This document shows positions 1-5,238 of a stretch of DNA of 8,684 nt, piece after piece. Origin of the DNA: Synergistales bacterium (GTDB lineage: Bacteria > Synergistota > Synergistia > Synergistales > Thermovirgaceae); contig JAHDOX010000048.1 in NCBI GenBank assembly GCA_018434645.1, forward strand, positions 1 through 8,684, given 5' to 3'. Every line of letters starts with the position of its first letter. The stretch's first letter is position 1. Both the position numbers and the translations under genes were made by a program. The notes beneath the pieces were generated by a model. It did no database searches and was not told the origin of the DNA. It saw only the letters and a list, made by a program, of their open reading frames with translations.

Positions 1-160
1 GGTACAAGCGATAACTATAAAGCGTATTCCTGAAATTGACAGGAGCAAATGTGTCAAATGCCTTTGTTGCCATGAAATGTGCCCCGAAGGAGCCATGACT
101 GTGAAAGAGAACTTGTTGCTCGGGACGTTGCGTAAAATTTCGCGAACCGGTACCTGGTAA
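1..160 (+). CDS. C-terminal end of DUF362-type 4Fe-4S protein (partial)
   Basis: The reading frame is open from base 2 to a TAA at 158-160 and gives the last 52 residues of a protein whose start lies outside the window. It contains one ferredoxin-type cluster motif, CVKCLCCHEMCPEGAM, with the four spaced cysteines at partial residues 17, 20, 23 and 27 (CxxCxxCxxxCP) plus an extra Cys at 22. It then has a short hydrophobic and basic tail (LLLGTLRKISRTGTW). A single C-terminal cluster with the CxxCxCC...CPEGA pattern and a LLG-type ending is what I associate with DUF362 domain proteins, a family of unknown function common in anaerobes. Only the cluster motif is seen directly; the family name is inferred from the tail. 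It could instead be another small ferredoxin or the end of an oxidoreductase. It converges on the minus-strand regulator gene. Confidence 0.65.
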   Translation, partial: VQAITIKRIPEIDRSKCVKCLCCHEMCPEGAMTVKENLLLGTLRKISRTGTW

Positions 161-204
161 AAAAGGGAGATCTTCCGTCCTTTTTTATGACGGATAGATC
201 TCCC
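159..204 (-). terminator. Intrinsic terminator of the TrpR-like gene
   Basis: Arms GGGAGATCT plus TCCGTC (165-179) pair with GACGGA (189-194) and AGATCTCCC (196-204), giving 15 bp with one bulged base (195) around a T-rich loop. Read on the minus strand the hairpin is followed by six U (plus-strand A run 159-164), and it lies about 30 nt past the regulator stop codon. On the plus strand it is followed by an A run, so it is a poorer terminator for the upstream ferredoxin gene. A second weak AT-rich stem (206-212 with 218-224) could supply a U-tract in that direction. Confidence 0.85.
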
Positions 205-233
205 GAAAAAACCAGAAGTTTTTTGTTAAAGCC

Positions 234-527
234 TTATTCCTGCTCCTTGATCCTCTCAAGGACCATCTTGTAGCCGTCCGCCCCGTATTCGAGGAACTTC
301 TTCACACGGCTTATCGTGGCAGTGCTGGCGCCAGTTTGCTGCGCTATTTGCGGGTAGGTATAACCTTCGCTCAAAAGCCGTGCTACTTCCAGTCGCTGAG
401 CCAGAGCCCTGATTTCACCGATCGTGGCGATATCCTCCAGGAAACAGTAGACTTCTTCAACCGTTTCCAGAGATAGAATCCCTTTGCAAAGTTGATCGGT
501 AAGTCTGTCTTTCCATTTTTCTGCCAT
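234..527 (-). CDS. YerC/YecD-family TrpR-like DNA-binding regulator
   Basis: This encodes a 97-residue protein of the TrpR superfamily, close in length and pattern to the roughly 100-residue YerC/YecD proteins of Firmicutes. Visible family marks are GILSLETVEEVYCFLEDI near residues 15-33, the strongly conserved EIRALAQRLEVARLL stretch, and a helix-turn-helix (YTYPQIAQQTGASTATISRV) near residues 56-75. The start at 527 is chosen because AAGGAGG lies at 537-543, nine nt upstream. An in-frame ATG at 587 would add 20 lysine/arginine-rich residues, but it falls in the -10 region of the predicted promoter (578-606), so it is probably not transcribed. The family is predicted to regulate transcription; the ligand and targets cannot be read from this sequence. 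It is monocistronic, with its own terminator, divergent from the tRNA cluster. A dyad over its promoter suggests autoregulation (inference). Confidence 0.9.
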   Translation of the reverse strand: MAEKWKDRLTDQLCKGILSLETVEEVYCFLEDIATIGEIRALAQRLEVARLLSEGYTYPQIAQQTGASTATISRVKKFLEYGADGYKMVLERIKEQE

Positions 528-536
528 GAACAATCT

Positions 537-543
537 CCTCCTT
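537..543 (-). promoter_or_regulatory. Shine-Dalgarno of the TrpR-like gene
   Basis: Minus-strand AAGGAGG sits nine nt before the ATG at 527-525. This strong site decides between the 527 and 587 starts. A run of nine A (plus-strand T 555-563) lies further upstream in the predicted leader. Confidence 0.9.
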
Positions 544-577
544 ATGGCTGAAACTTTTTTTTTGCGTGCTTTAGCAT

Positions 578-606
578 ATTCTAGCATTGCTGTTACGGGA
601 TAACAA
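578..606 (-). promoter_or_regulatory. Promoter of the TrpR-like gene
   Basis: Minus-strand TTGTTA (601-606) and TAGAAT (578-583) are separated by exactly 17 nt, a good sigma-70/sigma-A match. Predicted transcription starts near 571 and leaves a leader of about 45 nt before the ATG at 527. The -35 lies in a perfect dyad TGTTA-N5-TAACA (591-605), and the -10 lies between two TAGCAT copies (572-577, 582-587). Confidence 0.75.
591..605. promoter_or_regulatory. Candidate operator dyad over the regulator -35
   Basis: TGTTACGGGATAACA is a perfect inverted repeat with 5-bp arms and a 5-bp centre, overlapping the -35 element of the minus-strand promoter. Its position suits a repressor site, possibly for the TrpR-like protein itself. 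The dyad is seen; its function is inferred. Confidence 0.35.
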
Positions 607-656
607 GCATCCCACCCGAGGCATTTTACCAGATTTTATTAAGGAAGCCCTCCCGC

Positions 657-685
657 TTGACGGCTTCCGGGACGGTGCATATAAT
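657..685 (+). promoter_or_regulatory. Promoter of the tRNA cluster
   Basis: TTGACG (657-662) and a perfect TATAAT (680-685) have 17-nt spacing. The predicted start near 692 lies five nt before the mature tRNA-Leu 5' end at 697. This is a near-consensus housekeeping promoter, as expected for stable RNA. Confidence 0.88.
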
Positions 686-696
686 AATGTCCGCCG

Positions 697-783
697 GCCG
701 GGCTGGCGGAAACGGTAGACGCACGGGACTTAAAATCCTGTGGACGGAAGTCCATGCGGGTTCGATTCCCGCGCCCGGCACCA
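697..783 (+). tRNA. tRNA-Leu (anticodon UAA)
   Basis: This is an 87-nt class II tRNA. The acceptor GCCGGGC (697-703) pairs with GCCCGGC (773-779), followed by A780 and an encoded CCA (781-783). The anticodon stem CGGGA/TCCTG encloses the loop CTTAAAA with TAA at 731-733. The long variable arm TGGAC-GGAA-GTCCA and T-arm GCGGG-TTCGATT-CCCGC are intact. The anticodon and the long variable arm fit Leu reading UUA/UUG. It is the first gene of the cluster. Confidence 0.97.
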
Positions 784-804
784 AGACAGCGACAAGGCCT
801 TTAT

Positions 805-882
<78 letters not shown>

Positions 883-885
883 AAC

Positions 886-962
886 GGCGGTGTAGCTCAG
901 TTGGCGAGAGCATGCGGTTCATACCCGCAGTGTCAGTGGTTCGATTCCACTCACCGCCACCA
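886..962 (+). tRNA. Elongator tRNA-Met (CAU)
   Basis: The acceptor GGCGGTG (886-892) pairs with CACCGCC (952-958), followed by A959 and CCA. The anticodon stem TGCGG/CCGCA holds the loop TTCATAC, with CAT at 920-922. The acceptor and the TTCATAC loop resemble elongator Met of Firmicutes. A lysidine-type tRNA-Ile2 usually carries a CTCATAA loop, so Met is preferred although both share the CAU anticodon in DNA. It follows copy 1 of fMet by only four nt. Confidence 0.9.
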
Positions 963-972
963 TTTTTAAAAA

Positions 973-993
973 ACCGGAAACCGGAAAACGGAA
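973..993 (+). repeat. Three tandem 7-mers (ACCGGAA-like)
   Basis: ACCGGAA at 973-979 and 980-986 is followed by AACGGAA at 987-993, directly after tRNA-Met and running into the terminator stem. It is short, may be chance, and no function is assigned. Confidence 0.45.
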
Positions 994-1025
994 GGTTGTT
1001 GCCTTCGCCTTCCGATTTTTGTTTT
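989..1025 (+). terminator. Intrinsic terminator inside the tRNA cluster
   Basis: CGGAAGG (989-995) pairs with CCTTCCG (1008-1014) across a 12-nt loop and is followed by ATTTTTGTTTT (1015-1025). It closes the Leu-fMet-Met unit. An alternative smaller stem (GAAGG 991-995 with CCTTC 1002-1006) would compete with it, so termination may be partial. Confidence 0.75.
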
Positions 1026-1045
1026 ATATTAGATCGAAAGCAAAT

Positions 1046-1122
<77 letters not shown>

Positions 1123-1199
1123 GACATCAGAGTGGTCGGGTTTTTTGAAAGGCCTGAGCACGTAAACACAATAAATCTGAAACATGTCGTAAAATGGAG

Positions 1200-1230
1200 G
1201 CGGGAGCTTCGCTCCCGCTGTTTTGTTCTT
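1200..1230 (+). terminator. Strong intrinsic terminator before tilS
   Basis: GCGGGAGC (1200-1207) pairs perfectly with GCTCCCGC (1211-1218) around TTC, followed by TGTTTTGTTCTT. It is GC-rich with a U-rich tail and lies 78 nt past the second fMet gene. It marks the end of the tRNA transcript. The next gene, tilS, opens right after the U-tract. Confidence 0.85.
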
Positions 1231-1267
1231 TAAGGTGCGGGAATTTGTAAAAACGGGGTTGCTTTTT

Positions 1268-2620
1268 GTGGATGAAAGGCTTTTGATTGCTGCCCTGAAG
1301 AGGGCGGGAAAACGCCAGGGGTGGTATGGCGAATCGCAAAAGTTGGTTGCAGCCGTTTCCGGCGGAAGCGATTCGGTCTGCATGCTTTGGCTGTTGATGA
1401 AAGTCATGCCTGCAGAAAACCTGCTCGTGGCTCACGTAAACCACGGAATCCGAGCTGAAGCCGCAAACAGGGATGAGGAATTCGTAGGAAATCTGGCTAG
1501 GGAATGGAAACTGGCCTTTACGAGTGTGACCTTCGATGTGCCGCGGGGAAAAAATAAAGGAGAAAGTATTGAGGAAGCCGGCAGGCGGCTTCGATATGGT
1601 TTCCTAGAGGAATGTGCCGAACGTTTCGGAGCCGATTGGATCGCCGTAGGCCATACTGCGGATGACCAGGTGGAAACGATACTGCACAATATATTCAGGG
1701 GCTGCGGCATACGTGGCCTTGCAGGCATACCGGAAAAACGCGGGAAAATAGTCCGCCCTGTCATAGAAATGAGACGCCTCGATCTTATGGAATTTCTCAA
1801 AGCCCGTAAAATTCCGTGGATGACGGACGACACCAACAAGGATACATCTTACCTGAGAAACCGGATACGGCACGAGCTGATTCCGTATCTTGAGGATTCA
1901 TACAACAAAAAGATCGGCGAGCACTTGCTCGGCCTGGCCGAGGACGCACGCAAGATATCAGAAAGACGAAGTTCCGTGATTTCCTGCATCCTGCCCCGGG
2001 TACGCACGGAAGTTCCATGTGCTATCAGGTCATGGGACAGGAAAAGGCTTTCCGGCATCGATGCAGAAATGGCCGTTGAAATCCTGGTGGAAGATTGCAA
2101 AAAGCTCGGTTTGAAAAGTCTTGAACGGGGACGATTGAAATCTCTCGCGCGGCTTCTGGGAAAGAACGATCCCTGGCGCCTCCAATGGCAAGACAGGATA
2201 GAGATGTGCGGGAGCAGTGAATATTTAATGCTTGTGGAAAGGGAATGGCTCACCAGTAAGAAACCCGCTGCCGTCAAGCTTTCTTTCGACGAACCTGAAG
2301 GGGCTTTCTCCTGGGGGCTATGGAAATTTTCGTGGAGACATGTATCATGTTCTCGGTCACTTTCAACAGGGCCATGGCGAATGTTCATTCCGAAAGAAGA
2401 AGTTCGTAATTGTCTTCTGACCGATGCCGCGACGTTTCAAAAGCAACATTCGGGCAAAATGCCGGTGCCATGGTGTTTCCGGAGGCAGTGGCCTGTTATT
2501 GTCGCCCCGTCGGGCAACTGGTGGACTTTGGTGCACAGGAGCAAAGTCGGGTGGAAAGAAGATTTACATTCTGTCGCCATACAGGCGGAGTTGGCCCTCA
2601 AGGGGGATTATAAGGCATGA
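1268..2620 (+). CDS. tilS: tRNA(Ile)-lysidine synthetase TilS
   Basis: TilS uses ATP and lysine to convert C34 of the CAU-anticodon tRNA-Ile to lysidine, so that it reads AUA rather than AUG. From the GTG at 1268 the protein has 450 residues. It shows the PP-loop SGGSDS (31-36), HVNHGIR (56-62), the family signature GHTADDQVET (128-137) with RGCGIRGLAG (144-153), and the RNRIRHELIP segment (197-206). A more divergent C-terminal domain runs from about residue 373, including RRQWPVIVAPSG. The start is uncertain: in-frame TTG 1223 lies in the terminator U-tract, GTG 1235 has no Shine-Dalgarno, and GTG 1268 has only a weak GGGG (1255-1258) but leaves a normal 26-residue lead before the VAAVSGG strand. 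The stop overlaps the hpt start by ATGA. No convincing promoter was seen. Confidence 0.95.
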   Translation: MDERLLIAALKRAGKRQGWYGESQKLVAAVSGGSDSVCMLWLLMKVMPAENLLVAHVNHGIRAEAANRDEEFVGNLAREWKLAFTSVTFDVPRGKNKGESIEEAGRRLRYGFLEECAERFGADWIAVGHTADDQVETILHNIFRGCGIRGLAGIPEKRGKIVRPVIEMRRLDLMEFLKARKIPWMTDDTNKDTSYLRNRIRHELIPYLEDSYNKKIGEHLLGLAEDARKISERRSSVISCILPRVRTEVPCAIRSWDRKRLSGIDAEMAVEILVEDCKKLGLKSLERGRLKSLARLLGKNDPWRLQWQDRIEMCGSSEYLMLVEREWLTSKKPAAVKLSFDEPEGAFSWGLWKFSWRHVSCSRSLSTGPWRMFIPKEEVRNCLLTDAATFQKQHSGKMPVPWCFRRQWPVIVAPSGNWWTLVHRSKVGWKEDLHSVAIQAELALKGDYKA

Positions 2621-3156
2621 GCAGTTACTATCCAGGAGAGATACTGATTTCCAGGGATAAAATATCGTGCCGTGTAAGGGAACTGGCCGCGGAAATAGAA
2701 AAGGATTTCGACGGTGAACCACTTCTTTTTATCGGGGTTCTAAAGGGTTCGGTGATTTTTTTATCCGATCTCGCGCGTTGCTTGAATTCAAAGGTTCCCG
2801 TAGAACTTGATTTTTTGGCGGTTTCTTCTTATGGTTCTTCCACGAAATCGAGCGGTGTAGTGAAAATAACAAAGGATCTGGATGAAGAAATCACCGGAAG
2901 AAGGGTCCTCATAGTAGAAGATATAGTGGATACCGGCTTGACATTGCACTACCTGACAAGCATCCTCGGGGAAAGGTCCCCGAAGGAAATCAGGATCTGC
3001 TCATTGCTCGACAAACCAGAACGTCGTCAGGTAAAAATTGATATAAATTACAGGGGATTTGAAATTCCAGATGAGTTTGTTGTTGGTTACGGGCTGGATT
3101 TTTCCGGGCGCTGGAGAAATCTTCCCGATATTCACGTGCTCAGGACCACATCCTGA
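2617..3156 (+). CDS. hpt: Hypoxanthine phosphoribosyltransferase
   Basis: This 179-residue type I phosphoribosyltransferase transfers phosphoribose from PRPP to hypoxanthine or guanine, giving IMP or GMP in purine salvage in the cytoplasm. Seen motifs are FIGVLKGSVIFLSDL (38-52) with the LKG turn that binds pyrophosphate, the flexible-loop SSYGSSTKSSG (70-80), and the PRPP-binding loop VEDIVDTGLTL (100-110) with the acidic pair E101-D102 and the likely catalytic D105. The late EFVVGYGLDFSGRWRNLPDI segment contacts the base in this family. Length matches the usual 175-185 residues. The ATG overlaps the tilS stop (ATGA), implying translational coupling, with purine-rich AAGGGGGA about 13 nt and AAGG four nt upstream. 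The tilS-hpt-ftsH order is widely conserved, which supports the call. Confidence 0.96.
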   Translation: MSSYYPGEILISRDKISCRVRELAAEIEKDFDGEPLLFIGVLKGSVIFLSDLARCLNSKVPVELDFLAVSSYGSSTKSSGVVKITKDLDEEITGRRVLIVEDIVDTGLTLHYLTSILGERSPKEIRICSLLDKPERRQVKIDINYRGFEIPDEFVVGYGLDFSGRWRNLPDIHVLRTTS

Positions 3157-3177
3157 CAAAAAAGCGAGATAAACGAG

Positions 3178-3182
3178 AGGTG
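3178..3182 (+). promoter_or_regulatory. Shine-Dalgarno favouring a TTG start for ftsH
   Basis: AGGTG within a purine-rich GAGAGGTGGG lies eight nt before TTG 3191, but too far from ATG 3200 or 3203 for a normal ribosome site. Confidence 0.6.
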
Positions 3183-3190
3183 GGAATCTT

Positions 3191-5116
3191 TTGGGACGAA
3201 TGATGAAAAACCTGGGGCTCTACCTTGTATTGATCGTTCTTGTCGTCAGTCTCGTAAACGTCTTTCTCTCTCCGGTCCAGGGACCTGCGGAATATGAGCC
3301 TCTCGCCTATAGTGAGTTCCTGTCGGCTTCCAGGGCAGGGAGAGTGGCTACCGCAACTATAGAAGGCGAAAAGATTACAGGCACGATGAAAGACGGTCAG
3401 AAGTATTCGACCACAGCCATCGGTGTCGGCGACCTGGCCAGGGAATTGGCCGAAAAAGGTGTAGATGTGACGGTAACCTCCCCCCAGCAGGCACCATGGT
3501 GGGCCACGATGATGTCATCTCTTTTCCCGACACTCCTTTTGATCGGGGCATGGATTTTTATCCTTTACCACATGCAGGGTGGCGGTAACCGTGTGATGAG
3601 TTTCGCGAAAAACAAGGCGAAACTGTTTCTGGACAACCGTCCGAAGGTAACCTTCGCCGATGTCGCCGGATGCGACGAGTCCAAGGAAGAACTCCAGGAA
3701 GTTGTCGAGTTTTTAAAGGATCCGGGGAAATTCGCGTCCGTTGGTGCACGTATTCCGAAAGGGGTACTGCTTCTGGGTCCCCCGGGGGCGGGGAAGACGC
3801 TGCTCGCACGTGCCTGTTCGGGCGAAGCGGAAGTCCCCTTTTTCAGTATCAGCGGTTCGGATTTCGTCGAAATGTTCGTAGGAGTAGGAGCCGCGCGGGT
3901 GAGAGATATGTTTGAGCAGGCAAAAAAATACAATCCATGCATTGTTTTTATTGACGAAATCGATGCCGTTGGCCGGCAAAGAGGAGCCGGACTCGGTGGC
4001 GGTCACGACGAAAGGGAACAGACATTGAACCAGTTGCTTGTAGAGATGGACGGGTTTGATGCTACGACGGGGATCATCCTGATTGCTGCCACGAACAGGC
4101 CCGACATCCTGGATCCAGCCCTGCTTCGGCCAGGAAGGTTCGACAGGCAAATCGTAGTCGACAGACCGGACCTTAAAGGCCGGGAGGAGATATTGAAGGT
4201 TTACATAAGAAACGTGAAAATCGCCGATGACGTCGATATCGAAGTGATAGCCAAAAGGACTCCCGGTTTCGTGGGAGCGGACCTTGCTAACCTGGTTAAC
4301 GAGGCGGCCCTTCTGACGGCGAGAAAGAACCGAAAGGCTATAAGCATGGGCGAATTCGAGGAAGCCATTGACAGGGTCCTTGCCGGTCCGGAACGGCGCA
4401 GCAGGCTGATTTCCCAGCATGAAAAGGAAATCATAGCCTACCATGAGGTAGGTCACGCCCTGGTTGCAAAACTCTTGCCTGGATGCGATCCTGTGCACAA
4501 GGTATCTATAATTCCCAGAGGGCACAAGGCTTTGGGCTACACGTTGCAGTTACCCGAGGAAGACAGGTTCCTTATGTCCAAAAAGGAACTCATTAACAGG
4601 ATCTCCGTCCTTTTGGGTGGGCGTGTCGCAGAGGAGATCCATTTCGAAGACATCACTACGGGAGCCCAAAACGATCTGGAAAGGGCGACACAAATCGCCA
4701 GACAGATGGTCACCGAGTTCGGCATGAGTGACAGGCTTGGGCCTGTAACGCTTGGCAGAAAACAGCACGAAGTTTTTTTGGGACGCGACATCATGGAGGA
4801 CAGAAACTATAGTGACGAAGTCGCCTACGCCATCGACCAGGAAGTTCGAAGAATCGTCGACGACTGCTACGATACCGTACGCGCCTTGCTGGTTGAACAT
4901 GCCGATTCTCACCGACGAATCACGAAAGTTCTTCTTGAGGAAGAAGTCATCGAAGGCTCGAGGCTGGACGAGTTACTCCAAAAGGGCCTTGAAGAAGAAC
5001 AACAAGGGGATGAACCGATCGTTGAGGAAGATGGTTCGTTAAGCGACCCCCTTTCCGTGGCTTCCGGAAGAAGGACAGACGATGGAAATTCGGAGAAAGT
5101 CGAAGGAGAAAGTTGA
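3191..5116 (+). CDS. ftsH: ATP-dependent zinc metalloprotease FtsH
   Basis: This 641-residue membrane-anchored AAA+ protease degrades misfolded membrane proteins and selected regulators as a hexamer. In order it shows TM1 (about 7-26), an extracytoplasmic domain (about 30-102), TM2 (about 104-127), Walker A GPPGAGKT (196-203), pore loop MFVGVG (228-233), Walker B IVFIDEIDA (251-259), and a second region of homology with R313 and R316 (RPGRFDR). The zinc site is HEVGH (418-422) with likely third ligand D495, then an acidic tail from about 601. The usual zinc motif is HEAGH, so the central A is V here; ligands and the catalytic Glu are kept. TTG 3191 is chosen because AGGTG at 3178-3182 is eight nt upstream. 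ATGs at 3200 and 3203 would be 17-20 nt away, though they remain possible. It follows hpt by 34 nt in the same likely operon. Confidence 0.97.
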   Translation: MGRMMKNLGLYLVLIVLVVSLVNVFLSPVQGPAEYEPLAYSEFLSASRAGRVATATIEGEKITGTMKDGQKYSTTAIGVGDLARELAEKGVDVTVTSPQQAPWWATMMSSLFPTLLLIGAWIFILYHMQGGGNRVMSFAKNKAKLFLDNRPKVTFADVAGCDESKEELQEVVEFLKDPGKFASVGARIPKGVLLLGPPGAGKTLLARACSGEAEVPFFSISGSDFVEMFVGVGAARVRDMFEQAKKYNPCIVFIDEIDAVGRQRGAGLGGGHDEREQTLNQLLVEMDGFDATTGIILIAATNRPDILDPALLRPGRFDRQIVVDRPDLKGREEILKVYIRNVKIADDVDIEVIAKRTPGFVGADLANLVNEAALLTARKNRKAISMGEFEEAIDRVLAGPERRSRLISQHEKEIIAYHEVGHALVAKLLPGCDPVHKVSIIPRGHKALGYTLQLPEEDRFLMSKKELINRISVLLGGRVAEEIHFEDITTGAQNDLERATQIARQMVTEFGMSDRLGPVTLGRKQHEVFLGRDIMEDRNYSDEVAYAIDQEVRRIVDDCYDTVRALLVEHADSHRRITKVLLEEEVIEGSRLDELLQKGLEEEQQGDEPIVEEDGSLSDPLSVASGRRTDDGNSEKVEGES

Positions 5117-5120
5117 TTCG

Positions 5121-5138
5121 AGAACTAACTACGGTTCT
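5121..5138. promoter_or_regulatory. AGAAC-N8-GTTCT dyad upstream of uvrB
   Basis: AGAAC (5121-5125) and GTTCT (5134-5138) form an inverted repeat in the ftsH-uvrB gap, four nt after the ftsH stop. The half-sites resemble GAAC/GTTC LexA half-sites, but the 8-nt spacing differs from the 4-nt spacing of the Firmicutes SOS box. The dyad is seen; any regulatory role is speculative, and it lies upstream of the terminator. Confidence 0.25.
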
Positions 5139-5161
5139 GTCAAGAGAAGATAGGGCGGTTT

Positions 5162-5202
5162 GAGCGTTCGGAGAGATGTTTTTTCTTCGAACGCTCTTTT
5201 TT
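5162..5202 (+). terminator. Intrinsic terminator after ftsH
   Basis: GAGCGTTCG (5162-5170) pairs perfectly with CGAACGCTC (5188-5196). The stem can be lengthened by GAGAGA (5171-5176) against 5182-5187 with two G-U pairs, leaving a five-base loop. Six T follow (5197-5202). It closes the tilS-hpt-ftsH transcript and leaves only 36 nt before uvrB, so uvrB needs readthrough or a promoter embedded in this gap. I see no good -35/-10 pair there. Confidence 0.92.
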
Positions 5203-5224
5203 AAAGATGCGAGAGACAAGGATG

Positions 5225-5230
5225 AAGGTG
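5225..5230 (+). promoter_or_regulatory. Shine-Dalgarno of uvrB
   Basis: AAGGTG lies eight nt before ATG 5239 and sets the start downstream of the terminator hairpin, excluding an in-frame upstream start at 5176 that lies within the hairpin. Confidence 0.8.
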
Positions 5231-5238
5231 AAAAAACC

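Noticed and set aside
206..224. AT-only hairpin AAAAAAC...GTTTTTT as a plus-strand terminator for the ferredoxin gene
   Set aside because: The stem is A/T apart from one G:C pair and too weak alone; it might only assist the neighbouring hairpin.
528..587. Longer 117-residue start for the TrpR-like protein
   Set aside because: The extra residues fall over the predicted -10 and leader, are unlike the family, and a strong Shine-Dalgarno supports 527.
886..962. Reading the third tRNA as lysidine-modified tRNA-Ile2, the TilS substrate
   Set aside because: Its acceptor and TTCATAC loop match elongator Met; Ile2 generally has a CTCATAA loop.
2232..2660. Alternative-frame ORFs in the tilS 3' half, suggesting a frameshift
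   Set aside because: The main frame stays open to the hpt overlap and keeps C-terminal TilS-like sequence (RRQWPVIVAPSG); the others look like frame shadows.
3713..4525. 270-codon minus-strand ORF opposite ftsH
   Set aside because: It lies antisense to the conserved AAA+ domain and has no recognisable motif or ribosome site; it is a shadow of ftsH codon bias.
5176..5238. 21-residue N-terminal extension of UvrB
   Set aside because: It would start within the ftsH terminator hairpin, has no ribosome site, and precedes the normal UvrB N-terminus.
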